A DNA stretch of 64,000 bases from NCBI RefSeq assembly GCF_023159225.1, contig NC_063176.1, positions 6,212,963 to 6,276,962 on the forward strand. The letters run 5' to 3'. Positions 9,741 to 22,715 of this stretch are shown here, one piece after another. The position numbers and the translations under genes were made by a program. Origin of the DNA: Perognathus longimembris pacificus. Lineage: Eukaryota > Chordata > Mammalia > Rodentia > Heteromyidae. Numbering within the stretch: position 1 is the stretch's first letter; every line of letters starts with the position of its first letter. A model generated the notes under the pieces. The model had not been told where the DNA came from, searched no databases, and was given only the letters and a program-made list of their open reading frames with translations.

Positions 9741-12227
9741 AACTGTAGGAAAATAATTATAACAGGCATTCTACTATTTCATGTAAATTAATAGACTAAA
9801 GGCATCTACAAATTCTAAATGATTCAAGAATATTGTAAAAGTTAATATGTGTTAGTATGTATTACCTTGGATATTCATATTTATAGAGTATGTATGTGTG
9901 TATATGTGGATATGTATAAAAACATGAATCACATCAAATGTGCAAATATGGACGAAATGTATACATATATCTTTCTACATACCTAAAATGTTTAGAAAGT
10001 ATGTGTGCATATCCAATAACTGTTTTCATTTTTCAGTTTCTGTCAGGTATTTGGCACTGGGGATCAACTTTCAATTTCTTTTACTTTGCTGCTTAATTGG
10101 AATTTTTCACTATAGGGCCCTGACTGTTGATATCAAATTCTAAAGCCAGGTGTCAGAATGCAAGTATTCATTGTGAGCCTGGGGGTCATTAAAAAAAAAT
10201 TCAATGGAGAGATTCTGTATAGACTGAACTTCTGAAAAATCTGCAGCAGCTTCTATTAAGTTTCAATTGAGAGATTCCAGCAGGAAGCCTTGAAAAAAAA
10301 ATCAAAAAACATGCCTGTAGAATGCAGTGCTTCCAACATCTGCTCCCAACAGTGTCCAGGTCCACGTTATAAGGCAAACCCTGAAATAAGCATTCTGTTC
10401 AAACAAAAGCTAGTCTTTTTTATTCCTCTTGGTTTTGGGAATGTAAGTCCGAAATATAAGAGATAATTAAAATGAGAGAAGAGACAAATACCTCTTGACG
10501 AAGGGAAAAATCATGGCATACAAATAGCAAGTCTATTAATGTACAAGAAAACAGAACATTTTCCATGGGATGAAAATATATTAAGACAAACAGCCCAAGG
10601 TCTAATTTGAGATGGTTTTGCACAATCTCAAGGGGTTGTTTGACTATATAATACCAAAAAGTATCTAGAGGAAGCAAACATTGTCTATTTGTAACCAGAG
10701 GAAGTAGAAAAATTTACCCTAGTGAATAATTCAGAATTGAAAACGGGAGAAAATAAGTTGAATTGCAAGTAGATTACAATAACAACACACAAAAATGTAC
10801 TTGCCCAAAGTACCAGAATAGGTATGTTTACTTGTGTGATTCTCAGAAATATTTTATCATAAGCATTGCTTGTCATTAAAGGTTCAGGAAAATTTGTAAA
10901 ATATTAAAGGAACCTTCATTCTCCATTAAGCACTATGAAGGCAAATAGAAGTTTTAAAGCTCAATCACTTTGTCTAATGCTGACATAATATAATAAGGCT
11001 TAGAAAAACATATTGTGTCAGTATAAATGTGTATTTTCAAATCACATACAAATGAAATAATGGAATTGTACAATTAGCATTTTGCCATGGAAGGGCAGAA
11101 GCATCAATCAGAACTGACAGTTCACAGTGATCACGTCTCCTATTGGTAAACTGATCTAGGCTTTGTGTGTAATGTTCCCTTCAATCATCTAATTTCATTC
11201 TGAGAAATTAAATATATTGGGATTCTTACAAAACTAACATTTCCAGTTCAAGGGTACACCTATGTCATTTTATGTTGTGCCAGAACTACTATGGAAGCAA
11301 TTCTGTCAACCTGGATGTAGTGGTTGTGCCTGAAATTTGGTTTATGTGTGTCATTGTCAGACTTTATTTTCTGTTTTGATCCAGTATGTACTCAACATGG
11401 TTAAAAAACATGAAGTTGGCTAAAATTTGTACAATCAGAAATACCTAGGATACACATTTGAATCTGATTTCCTGAAGGAAATTATTCTTGCTTGGAATTG
11501 ATATCCTGCTTCTATCGGTCATAGGAAGGCACTAGTCTGTGAGAGCATAGCAAAGCAATGAAAGTGCAGAACAGTTGCTTTTGAATGGTTACTGCATTTA
11601 TCTTTTCCCAGAGATGTTAATGGGAGCTCTACTAGGCTGAGAGGAGATTCACTAGAGCATCTGAATGCTTGTTAGGTGACAAAGAGGCTAGCTAACTTCA
11701 GCAAGGGAGTTCTCACTACCTAAGGAGCTACTTTAGAATGCCCTAAAGAGACTGCACTATTCTGTTTAACACTTTCCATCTATTATTGAATCTGGTTTGT
11801 TTTAATATACAGTCTTCGTCGTGTGTTTAAGATATTGAATTCTCTCTATATTGTCATTTTCTGTATATCGTTTCCTTCATGCTTTTCCTCTTTGCAGTTC
11901 TTATGTGGTGGGGGTGGGGGGGTGGCTACAATATTTGTGGTCATATATGATATAGCATTAAGTTGTGCATTTTCAAGTGAATCTGTTTTTACAGGGACAT
12001 GCTAGGATGACATTATAACTATTCACCACGAAGGAAGCTGAGTTGTTGCTCTACTTCAAAATAAATAAACTATTAATCTCTGGGGAAATTGTACAATATT
12101 TCATTTTTATGAATGCTTTAGTTTAATCCTAAAATTAATTTGCTCTATCTTCACTTACAACATAAAGAAGATTATTGTACCTTGTAGAGTTGAGGTGATG
12201 TTAAAAATTAAAATATATAAATAAGTA
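9741..12227. other. Unique AT-rich sequence
   Basis: No repeat family, exon or RNA gene recognised. Short A runs and a G-rich patch (about 11907-11925) are the only notable textures. Confidence 0.4.
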
Positions 12228-12436
12228 GTCCGTGCTGGTGGCTCACATCTATAATCCTACCTGAGAGCTGAGGATCCTGGTTCAAAGCCAGCCCAGGCAG
12301 GAAAGTTTGTGAGACACGTATCTCCAATAAACTACTTTGAAAAAGCCAGACATGGCACTGTGGCCCAAGTGGTAGAGCACTAGCCTTGAGCAAAAAGAGG
12401 TTCGAGGACATTGCCTGAGTTCAAGCTGGAAGACTG
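12228..12436 (+). mobile_element. Dimeric SINE: 7SL/B1-like left half plus Geo right half
   Basis: The left half reads as a B1-like monomer: gctggtggctcac, taatcc, gagctgaggatc, ggttcaaagccagcc and aggaaag blocks. The right half reads ggcactgtggcccaagtgg then tagagcactagccttgagc and gagttcaagc, the same right unit seen in the ID-headed SINEs of this window. The tail is a GA microsatellite. Confidence 0.75.
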
Positions 12437-12453
12437 GAGAGAGAGAGAGAGAG
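12437..12453. repeat. (GA)n microsatellite at a SINE tail
   Basis: Perfect ga units immediately follow the SINE 3' end. Confidence 0.75.
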
Positions 12454-12658
12454 ATGGGGGAGGGGTGGGGTGTTTAGAGGTATAAGGTGTTGGAACTATT
12501 GAAAGATAACAGTTTTACACACGTTCACAGTGGCCGTGACAATAATAGGCCACACTCAATAGGCAATGGAGATGAATCAAAATGATCTCTTCCTTTCAAC
12601 TCCTACCTGCTATAGCGGGCCTTTTCTACTTTTCTAGATGTCAGAAATAATGTCTGAG

Positions 12659-12708
<50 letters not shown>

Positions 12709-13432
12709 CATTTTCTCTGGTATTGTTGACATTTAAAAAATATCTAAATGTTCCCATTGTCCAAAAGATATCTTCTGAATTTAAAGCACACAAAACTTTC
12801 TAAGTGACTATACAAAGAACATCGCTTCTGGTATTCTTCCTAAGTAAAATATCTTTGGATGTCGTGTATGAACTTGCTGTATTGTAAGATTTTTCACACT
12901 TTTTACAAAAATATTTCATCAGAAATAAATGGATTGTCCATGGTGAGAGGCCTGAATAAGTGTTTTGACTATTTTAACATTTTGACATGAAATATAATTT
13001 TCTTTTATTCATATCATGCATTTTTATCTGCTAGTCTTTGTGCTAATTGGGGATACTTAATACATATTGCACAATTCTCCTTGCCAAGCTCATTAATGGT
13101 GGAAAGATTCAAAAAAATAAGAAAGAATCTTATTAAAATGAGAAAACAAATGGATTCATTAGTTTGTGATTCTACAGAATAAGAAGTGGAACACTGGTAT
13201 TGAACTTATTTATTTAATGTCTAAACTATCGTGTTTGTATGATGATAGCAGACAATATTTGAAGATGCTTATACTAGAACTCTCTACCCCTCTGTAGCGA
13301 GCACACATTTTCTTATGCTTAATCAACTTTCATTAAAATGATATTTGAAGAAATTTTTTACAAATAAAAGCAATCTCAAGAAAGTTGACATTCACATTCA
13401 CACATAGGGAATTTTTTGAGAATTTTCTTTTT
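12454..13432. other. Unique sequence with a GT microsatellite
   Basis: Nothing else recognised in this stretch. Confidence 0.4.
12661..12707. repeat. (GT)n microsatellite, about 23 units
   Basis: Uninterrupted gt dinucleotides. Likely length-polymorphic and able to adopt Z-DNA. Confidence 0.95.
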
Positions 13433-13645
13433 ATTTCTTTTTTTTCTTTATTGTCAAAGTAAAGTACAGAGGGGTTACAGTTTCATATGTAAGATAGTGA
13501 GTACATTTCTTATCCAACTTGTTACCTCCTCGCTTATTTTTCTCCACCCCCTCATTCCCCTTTTCCTGTCCCCCCCCACCACCCCCAGTTGTACAATTGG
13601 TTCACACCAAATCATTTTGCAAGTATTGCTGTTACAATGGTTTAT
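13433..13645 (-). mobile_element. L1 3'UTR fragment, antisense
   Basis: Starts with a T run and ctttattgtcaaagt, then a block complementing 'aacccctctgtac', then C-runs including a long uninterrupted C-run near 13571, and ends inside the ttcacaccaaat block. It is a short 5'-truncated insertion of the same family as the L1 tail at 6.9-7.0 kb. Confidence 0.75.
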
Positions 13646-15814
13646 CTGAGTAGACTTGACCTCACTATATGAAGGGACACAGAATTATATGAACACTGTT
13701 TGGTTATAAATGTGCATACTATCGATGCCTCTGCCAAGGACCTGAAGGGGACTTAAGCTTCTGAAAGCAAGGCCTGGTTTATGACTACCAGACATAGAGA
13801 AGCACAAGTCCTAAAACAACAGCAAAGGACTACATCACCAAGATCACTGAGGAATGCTGGCTCGGCCACTATTTTTATTTCATTCTGATAGTAGCTGTGA
13901 AGAGAAACAAGTTTATACCACACACAAATTCTGAGCCAAACCACTTTCCATTTTAGACAGATGAGATTCTTGCAACTTGTAACCCAATAGCAGAAACTGA
14001 ATTCAACTAAGAGTTAAGGAATAATACTCATGAAATGACAGAGCTAGCAGCTGTTCTAATTTTCTTGAGGTCAAGCAGTAACTCATCCATCAACAAAACT
14101 AATTGAAAATATGGAGTATTAACACATAATAGAAAGTTGTATTACTTACAAATTGCCAGTAACTTGAAATATATTTGTTTGTCATTGTAATGTTATGTGT
14201 TGTATACTATAGTGACATGAAGTGATACGAAGATTTAAAATGCATCTATTCATTTTTGTCACTGTCCAATTTGATCCATTTTTCAAATGATACAATCTAT
14301 TGTACATTTAAATGAGGTACACTTTTTATTTCTTCTTCATATCTCTGTTGTCAAATTTCTAATTCTCTGTGAATTGAAATACTATGTGAACTATTTAAGC
14401 ACCAAATAGATGTCAGACTTTTAGACAAAGAAATTTAAATAGGCAGATCATTAACATTTAAGGGGTCTAAAACTGTAATATTTAATTTATATGAAGTCTG
14501 TTTCAGTTATTGAATAAGCTAAGTGATTACTAAAAGTTTTTATACTGATGACAATGACATTGCACTTAGAAAGAGAATAAAAATTCTTGATGGCAATTAG
14601 ATTCAAACTACACTAAGAAAAGAAAGTGCCAGTTATCCTTCTTGACTCCCACATCCATTTATTCGTGCAAACTCTTTCAGGTTCTGCAGTAATAGATATG
14701 TAATTAGTTTGTATATGCATTGTGATAATACAGCCTCCTATCTCACCAAACTACTTTTGTTCAGTTAAATATACTCTTATCTTGTTAAAAGTTGTGATTA
14801 GCTTTGGTTCCATTAATTTCTATGAGTGAATGGGGTGCCTTCTATATAAATTTCTACAGTTATTCCGAAGGAAAATTTTCCTAGATTTTCAAAAGTCTCA
14901 CCATCTCAAATAAGTCCTTGATCTAAAAACAAACCACAAATTGTTTCTTCTTAATGTCTTGTAGCCATCATGCCATTTCACAAAAATTATGAGTGATTCT
15001 CTTTACCAGACAGGTAAATATCCTTATCTGGATTTATTTCCTAATTTTCTGGGACTGATTATGGCCTGTGTGTTTGCATTTCTTTTCCCTTCATCTAGCA
15101 AATCTCATGAGCTCAGGTCTTTTGCCAGTGGCTACTGTAGCTGATTGTCTTGTCATGCCCATTTGCAAGTTCTTAGCGAGAATATTGTGTCCTTCAACCC
15201 AATAATTAAAGATCCTTTATATTTGCCAGTCATCATACAATGGACCATCCATTTTTTTTCTTTCCCATCAGTTCACCTCTGCAATAAGTATCAGAGTTTC
15301 TCCTTCCAGAATACTGTCCCTCCCCCTCTTTAGAGTATGTGCAGAACTTCTCTGGAAACAATCAAATTTCTCTTATTTATTCCTTTCCTATCACTACACA
15401 GATCATTGTGGCTGCCTCTATATTTCTGGGGCACTTATTTATAGCCAACGCCACTCTGCAGAGTTTGTAGATGTTATTTTGTAAAACATGGATTACCACA
15501 ATGACAAACTAAGTTGAACCTGCATCATGTGCATTAGTATAATTTTGCATAAATAGAAAATATATCATATTTGTGTATTTTTCTGCAAATGTAAAATTAC
15601 TTTTGATTAACTAGTTAAATTTTAGATACTGATTTTGTTATCATAGCATAAATAAAATAAATTACCTTGGCATTCAATACATTTATATCATAAAATCCAG
15701 TCTCTTCTACCTTTGTGTATTAAAATAATCAATGGGAATTCTGTGTGGTCAAACTTCCTATTATGTGTCTATGAACTATATAAAGACATTTTTAGTACTG
15801 GTTATGTATACAAA
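13646..15814. other. Unique AT-rich sequence
   Basis: No feature recognised on either strand. Confidence 0.4.
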
Positions 15815-15925
15815 CTTTGGTAGCTGTAAATAACTGGGTTTAAATTCTATATCTCCTAGTTTGTAAGTTGTTCGGCTCTAGTTCATTTCATAGAGATTTA
15901 GTTTCCTTGTCTTATGCGAGAATTT
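15815..15925 (+). repeat. MIR SINE fragment
   Basis: Follows the MIR order on the + strand: a gtagctgtaaat start, actgggtttaaattc (box B-like), a degenerate 'cctagtttgtaagttgt' block and 'agatttagtttccttgtctta' near the conserved 'cagtttcctcatctg' region. Diverged, as expected for an ancient copy. Confidence 0.5.
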
Positions 15926-18900
15926 CAGTAAGTCTGTACAATATACTGTGTGTGCATAGCAATACTTATTCTGTTATTAATTGTTAACATTTTCTATTAT
16001 CAATTATTACTAATACTAGTTATCTTTATTATCACTCTGCTTAAGGTTATAGAATAGCTTGATGGAGTTTTTATTTGTTCATGAAGAGCCTCCTCTCAAG
16101 TAATACTTGTGTATGATAGAACCTTTCCTCAGTAGAAATAGCTTTTCTGATTGCTTTCCAAATCTATGAAGCTGAGAACTCCAAAAGATAACTTTCATTA
16201 TTACAACATGAATTGTTCTCATTTTAGTTATTACGTTTACTTATTGTTTGATTCCCCATAATCCCTCTGCATTTACCAGTTCCGTTTATTAGTTTTACAA
16301 TATTTTCAAATTTACAGTCAACTTCACTTAAATTTGAATGAGATCTTGTAAACCAAACACAGTATAGCTATTTTTACTTTATGAACTCTTGCTGGCAGGT
16401 TGCAATCACAAAAGCCATACTGACACCCATTTTTTTTCTGATTCTGTTTCCACCCAATTGCATAAATAGACCACTAAATAAGTAAGTTAAGTCACGTCTG
16501 GAATGACTCCAGAATTTAATTTATGAAATAAGTACTCATCATTGTATCAGCATCAACTACACATATATTACTAAATATTTAATGAAATATAAGAGTTAAA
16601 TAAAAGTTATTTTAAAAAGTAATGCTCTAGGTTCTCATACAGAAATTCTTTTATATTGTAACTGTTTCCCTCGAAAGTAATAATACATTTTAAATGACAG
16701 GTACAATACTTCACAGTTTTAATTATTACTCATTGTACACATGTATTCCTATGTGCCCATAAATATATGTAATTGAGCATAATTATAAATAGTGCCTGTA
16801 AGTAACTATTACTACATTTTATTTTTGTAATTTGGAAATACTGAATGATTTTAAAATCCCAGTAAGCTTGTTGCATTAAACAGGCAGAATTTGAATTGAA
16901 ATAGAGAAAAAAATAGTATGTATATATATGTATATATATTAATCCTATAAGTTGTATCATGTATACTAATTTTCTAATTATGCTATACAATGTATTTTAG
17001 ATGATTTCCTAAGTATAAATGTATTTAAGGTATCCAAATAACATAGACAATTAGTGTATAAACTGAGTAATAAATTTCAGAACTACTCACACTGTTTAAT
17101 TTATGGTCCTCCTGTTAGCCTACTTAAGCATTACATTGTTTCTGGTTGGAGAATTATGTTCATTTCTATATCATTATATTGAGTAAAATATTACATTACA
17201 TTAATTTGTCAGGCAAACCCTTAATAAATATGCTGTATGCTTAAAATACAGTTACATATATTATTAAAGGTGGATTATACTTCATCACCTGTATTCAATA
17301 AGAGTTTGTTCTAGTACAGCTACAGAGAGTAATAGGAATTTGTATTCTGGGAGTATCATCATCAAATTGTACAACATGGGCAGAGGAGTGAACATAAATG
17401 TAAAGATTAGAATTAGACTATATTTTTGTAGTAAATTATTGAGATGTTAAAAACAAACTTGTGAAGTGATTCTTTCTTACTACCATAATAATTTGTCTGC
17501 TTCTCATTATGGGTATTCTTATTTGCATATACGAGAGTATTTGAAAAAGTAGTTCAATGTGTTGAAACTATATCCAAACAAGAATCATTTATCCTATGAT
17601 AAATCTCATGCACATCCTCTTTCCTTGACTTTAATTTCTGCAGGTTTTCCACCTTTTCCAATATTTGAAGTTTCTAAAACTGAAACCTAAACTATACTTG
17701 TGCATGCTTAAAATCTTTTGTTTTGTGGTTAATTTGTTTCCTATATTTATTTTCTCCTTCCTCCAAGAGAGTTTGGAACACAGTAAATGATGGGAAAACT
17801 ATTGTTATCTCACATAATTATATATTTCAATTCTTCAAAATTCAGTGTTTTGGGGACTTAATTACAAACAGTTGTTTATGACATACTTTTAAAAATAATG
17901 TGTCTTCAAAAGAATGTTTTTAAAAAGGAAAAATGGGAAGAAAGGTTCAGAAGAAAAATATGAAAACACACCTATCAAGACATTAAAACTTCAGTTCTCT
18001 AAAACACATCTATTTTTTTTCTGGAGAGCATTTCCTGATCAAAACAAATCTTTGAAGTCATGATTTCAAGATGCCAGGAAAAAAGCACTTACCTACTGAT
18101 TCACTAAAAGAAATCAAATACACAGCACCATTGTTAGGAACTTGTTAAAATAAAAGAGAAAGAGAAAGGAAATTCAGAGTCATTATCATTAGACTGGTTC
18201 AAGAATATCTATACAAAGAATTAAAGTCTCGGTGTTGTGTTGTCTATTGAAGATGTTTTTCTTATTAAGTACAACCCGCTAAGAATATTGTCTAATATAA
18301 AAGGAGTGATGTTGATGTTTTCATTACACTACTCAACAGCAGGTGGGAAAATGCAACAAAGAGCATTTTATGAAATACCTACATAGACAAAAGCATGGTA
18401 GACTCCTCTCAGTATTTCCTAATGCTTTGACACTTTTATTGAGGATGAAAGAGAATATAAAACCTTGTTTAGTTTCCAAAAGGAGACAAAGCTCCTTTCA
18501 TGTGCCTCAATATCAGTGGAGTAGGACTAAATGACAAGAATGCTGTAGTAACAGATAAGAAGATAAATCTATCACTAGAAGACAGAAGACAGACAGACTG
18601 GGTTATATGCTAATTTATGTGACTGTGTTGGTAAATGTGTTTACATAAAGTTTCATGTACCCTTCAAGCAAAGTACTAATAGGTAGACATCTCTTTTAAT
18701 ATTGACAGGAAAACTAGGAGAAGATGATCTGTTGACTTCTAGAATGGGTACTGTTGAGGTACTCTAAACTCCTCAAAAATCCTCTCATGAGCTCTCTACT
18801 AATGAGAATGGTGGCAGAAGTTAGCTGAGAGTTCAAGCACTCCTTCCTTAACTCCTACTGAAAAGTGAATGAGATGATAGAGTAGATAGGACCCTAGTTA

Positions 18901-18949
18901 TGAACAGACAGACGACAAAGGAGGCCACTCATAGTAATGGTGGACAAAG
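15926..18949. other. Unique AT-rich sequence
   Basis: No gene or clear repeat recognised. Short TA-rich stretches occur (for example 16915-16945). The part from about 18700 onward may be the older 5' portion of the L1 3'UTR that follows. Confidence 0.4.
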
Positions 18950-19321
18950 GCTCAATAGGTATGGACAGATGACCATATAAAATAATATTCTAAGAAATGA
19001 ACTTCAAGAAAAGGAAGCAAGAGACATTCTTTAGTTGCCGTTGTTGCTATTTTGTCTTGTTCGTTTGTTCGTATTTGGGAAGGTAAGGAAGGACAAAAAA
19101 AGTACAACATGGATGAACAAGTACAACAGTGCTAACCCACCAGATACTATATAGAAAATGAACTCGATAATTTATGGGTAGGAACAGGAAGGAAAAATTG
19201 GCAGAAAGTGATGGAAGGGGAGACATGATTCAAAAAGAATTGTACTGATTGTACCTGATTCATGTAACAATAAGCCCTCTGTATGTTGATTGTACAAAAA
19301 TAATAAATGATTATTTTTTAA
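18950..19321 (+). mobile_element. Older L1 3'UTR fragment
   Basis: Contains a degenerate 'gaaaatgaactc' block, a purine-rich stretch, 'acatgattcaaaaagaa', 'ctgattcatgtaac' and 'ccctctgtatg', then an A/T-rich end with aataaatg. The same order occurs at 35200-35630, so this is a second, diverged L1 subfamily tail. Confidence 0.55.
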
Positions 19322-19322
19322 A

Positions 19323-19975
19323 TCAGAAAGAATGACATTGCCCCATTCGTAAGGAAATGGAAGGACTTGGAAAAAATTATACTAAGTGAAGTGAGCCAGA
19401 CCCAAAGAAGCATGGACTCTATGGTCTCCCTCATAGGGAATAATTAGCACGGGTTTAGGCTAGTCACAGCAGAGGATCACAAGAGCCCAATAGCTATGCC
19501 ATTATGAATACATAAGATGATGCTAAGTGAAATGAACTCCATGTTATGGAAATGACTGTCATATCACTGTTGTAATGTAATTACTTTCAACATGCGATGT
19601 GAAACCGTAGCTTCTATTATTGATGATCCTCTTGTATCCCCTTCCTATGGTTGTACCTGGTCTATCTGTGTATCTTATCTGAGTACATTGGAAACCGTGT
19701 ATACTGGTATTAGAACTAGGAAATTGAAAGGGAATACCAAAATCTAGAGACATAGGATAAAAAAAGACAAACAACTACAAAAGCAATACTTACAAAACTG
19801 TTTGGTATAAATGAACTGAACAACTCATGGGGGGAGACAGAAAGGGGGTGAAGGGAGGGGGGAGTGAGGGAGAGGTAACAAACAGTACAAGGCATGTATC
19901 CAATGCCTAACGTATGAAAGAGTAACCTCTCTGTACCTCAGTTTGACAATAAAAATTTAACAAAACAAAAAAAGT
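19323..19975 (+). mobile_element. 5'-truncated L1: end of ORF2 plus 3'UTR
   Basis: Starts inside the last ORF2 codons (RKNDIAPFVRKWKDL-type block, with small changes) and continues through the 3'UTR to aataaaaatttaac and an A-rich end. It is closely similar to 6380-7012. It sits directly after the tail of an older L1 and is best explained as insertion into, or beside, that A/T-rich tail. Confidence 0.8.
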
Positions 19976-20274
19976 GAGAATACACTAACAAATAGCATTT
20001 ATCATTCCTTCATGTACTTTCACTAATTTTGAAATATGTATATAATCTTCTACTTTGGTAGTTATGCTATTTGAGCAATTCATTCTGTGTAATGGAAATC
20101 AATATTAAGATAAGAAAATCAATCATCTGTATTTTCACAAAGTTAGTCTGGGTTCTTTATTTTAGGAATTCAAGAACCCCATTCTAAACGGTAACACCTG
20201 AAAGAAGAGAGTCAAGTATTTAGTTTCTTAAATTCAGTTGAAGTTGGAATCCTTTGTCCTTAAAAGAATTTTAT
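19976..20274. other. Unique AT-rich sequence
   Basis: Nothing recognised. Confidence 0.4.
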
Positions 20275-20340
20275 TTCTGGCACTGGAGTGGGCATTGTAG
20301 ATTGGATAATCTACCACTTGAGCCATGCTTCTAGACCTTT
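20275..20340 (-). mobile_element. Degraded Geo-type SINE fragment, antisense
   Basis: The block ctaccacttgagccatgc is the complement of the conserved 'tggctcaagtggtag' of the Geo unit. The rest is too diverged to extend with confidence. Confidence 0.45.
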
Positions 20341-20944
20341 TTGTATTATTCATTGTGGAATAAGATTTCTTATTTTTATCTGAATATACCTGTAACAATA
20401 TTCTTTTATTACCTTGTATGCAAGTTACACAAAATGTAAAACTTGTACCTTCATGATAGGAAGGATGACAAGGATACTCCATCAATTTCAACTTTATTGA
20501 TTAAGATAGAGCCTGTAAACTGTGTTGACTTCAAAACATCATCCTTTTAATATCTGCCACTCGGTAACTAGGATTGCAGCTGTAACCTACTGCATCTAAC
20601 TTGAATGAATATTTTAAAATAGAAATAAACTCTAGTATGCTTAAGCATTTTGTTTCCATGATCGTACTCTTTGGACAAGCCAAACTCCTGATACAAGGAG
20701 GTAATGTAAGATCAAGGGACACTGAAATATAATTTCAAGATATATCTTTAAATAGTTGTACAGGGGAATTGCCATTTAACAAAGAAGCTTATGAATGCAA
20801 TGCAGCTTGGAAAGTGTCATCTCCTGCAACATTCTCTTGTCACCTTGGATCCACCCCAAAATGTTTGTGGTATATGAAATGAATTATTGACTCCATCCCC
20901 CCTCTCACTTTCCACTCCTTAACTTACAAGTGGATCAAGAAAAA
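20341..20944. other. Unique sequence
   Basis: Nothing recognised. Confidence 0.4.
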
Positions 20945-21028
20945 TTAATTTATGTACACAATGAGATTTTGTGTATTGATTAGAAAGAATGCTACTGGGC
21001 CATTCTTAAGGGAATGGAAAGACTTTGA
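20945..21028 (+). mobile_element. Short L1 ORF2 fragment
   Basis: Reads like the ORF2 end: acacaatgagattttgtgta, then agaaagaatgctactgggcc, then aatggaaagactt. It matches 6350-6420 with substitutions and stops abruptly at a GT-rich stretch. Confidence 0.6.
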
Positions 21029-21087
21029 GTGTGTGTGTGGCTGGGTGCGTGGGGGGGGGGGCCGCGCACACACACACACACACACAC
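21029..21087. repeat. Complex simple repeat: GT, poly-G, then (CA)n
   Basis: A short gt run, an 11-base G run (21051-21061) and about 11 ca units (21066-21087). The gt and ca parts are complementary and could pair. Confidence 0.85.
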
Positions 21088-21140
21088 TGGGGCTTCAATT
21101 TGGGGTTAGGACACTATCCTTGAGCCTTTGCTCACTTGTC
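21088..21140 (-). mobile_element. Geo SINE fragment, antisense
   Basis: ctggggcttcaatttgg, aggacactatccttgagcc and tttgctcact are the complement of the Geo blocks 'gttcaagccccag', 'gggacagtg' and 'gagcaaa'. It abuts the CA repeat at its tail side. Confidence 0.6.
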
Positions 21141-21207
21141 TGATTTACTCCTGAAGGATGTCATTCCTAAAGGTAGACATTGCATTGGATTCTTGCCTCA
21201 GCCATTT

Positions 21208-21298
21208 AAAGGAAGGAAGGACGGGAGAAGGAAAGAAAGAAGGACGAAAATAGTGAGAAAGAAAAGAAGGAAGGAAGGAATAGAAGGAAAGAGAAAAG
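21208..21298. repeat. GGAA/GAAA-rich purine microsatellite
   Basis: Imperfect ggaa and gaaa units with few interruptions. Confidence 0.85.
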
Positions 21299-22559
21299 TT
21301 TAGCATTACTTTCATGCGCTATTATGGAAAACTGCTTGAATAATTTAATTTAAATTAAATGTAAAGAGGCAATCCCGATCTACATCTCATTAAAATATTA
21401 TTCCGTGGGCAATCACACTTAACCTCAATTTTCACTAAGCAAATTTGCTATGCACCCCAATATTTCTTTTTTTATATTCATCTGAGTACTTTTGCTCCTG
21501 TATACAAATGGATAGCTCTCGATTTTCCCCCAAGGCATATTCAAGCTTGAAAAGGGCTGTAGTAACCCAAAAAGAGAAGTGTGTGCTGTTCCATCCAGCA
21601 AACTGTAACTATCAAAGAGAATGCCAAAGGGCATTATTCATTAAAATATGAATTAACAAGGCTTTCTACAAATTTTACTGCAGATTTTTCCTTTTTTACA
21701 AAAGACTAAAAGAATGCATGATGCAGTGAATTCAAAAGCAAAAAAAAATGCGTTCTGGCAAGCATTCAAATGCAAATATGTCTATGTTGAGCATTCAGGT
21801 GACAGCCCTGTGTTTATATATTGTCTATCATTGTCACATTGAAGCACTCAGACAACCTAATTAGGTTATTAAAATTACCTGGTTGAGAGAGGCCAGATTT
21901 CCCTGAAAAGCTTCTATATGAGCTATTTTTGGAATAGCAGAGAAAGGTATACTGAAACATTCCTGTAAAGAGAAACTCATGAAAATTAACACAAAAACAA
22001 ACCTAAATAAAGTGAGGTCTAAAAAACAAAACCAATAAGCCAAAAAAAATAAGCAAAAACAAAATAGATTTGGTTGATAAACATGAAAATTATTTATAAT
22101 TTTTGTGAAGGTACTTTATTCTGAGTTGAGATGATTTCAATGCTGGTCCATACAGAGCATTCTATCGCAAAGTTTGGGTACTTCATGAGAACGCAAGGAG
22201 ATTGTGAAGTCGTTACATTTCCAGTGTGCTCATTCTTTCATGAGTATTGTTATGTCAACATTATTATGCATTATTAGTGACTTATCATTTTGGATGACCT
22301 GCAATATGCAGCGTGATAATAATATCTAGATTTCCATGTTATCAATAGGAAGAATCTGGGCACTATTGCTATAGTATGAAGTTTATGCTCATATCATATC
22401 CCTAGCTTATCAATTATCTCTATTATATAGGAATTCTGATGATTCTTTATACTCTGAAAGCTTTTATAGATCCTGTCCATGATAGTTATAGCAGCATGGC
22501 TCTAAAACATTTAATTTAATGTACTTTACATGCAGTTGTTTCTGGAAAAGTAGAGTACT
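21299..22559. other. Unique AT-rich sequence
   Basis: No feature recognised. Confidence 0.4.
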
Positions 22560-22715
22560 AATTTCACTACTCTTGAAGAGTGCCTTCTCTGGGGCTGGGG
22601 GGGATGAGGAGGAATGAAAAGGGTGATCCCGGTCACCATGCTGTGCACCCACAAGCTGATACATTGAACTGAAACCCCTTTGTACAACTACTTAAAGGCA
22701 GTAAAAATAAATAAA
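22560..22715 (+). mobile_element. L1-type 3' end with a different tail
   Basis: A G-rich stretch, then gggtgatcccgg, ctgaaacccctttgtac and aactacttaaaggcagtaaa, ending in an AAAT-rich tail. The acttaaag block recurs at 27358-27367. The plan is that of an L1 3'UTR, but the terminal sequence differs from the main family. Confidence 0.5.

Noticed and set aside
10200..10290. Direct repeat of 'gagagattc' blocks 62 bp apart
   Set aside because: Short and imperfect. Expected by chance in this composition.
12600..12830. Possible MER20-like DNA transposon around the GT run
   Set aside because: Only a short 'ttgttgacattt' resemblance. The conserved terminal blocks are absent.
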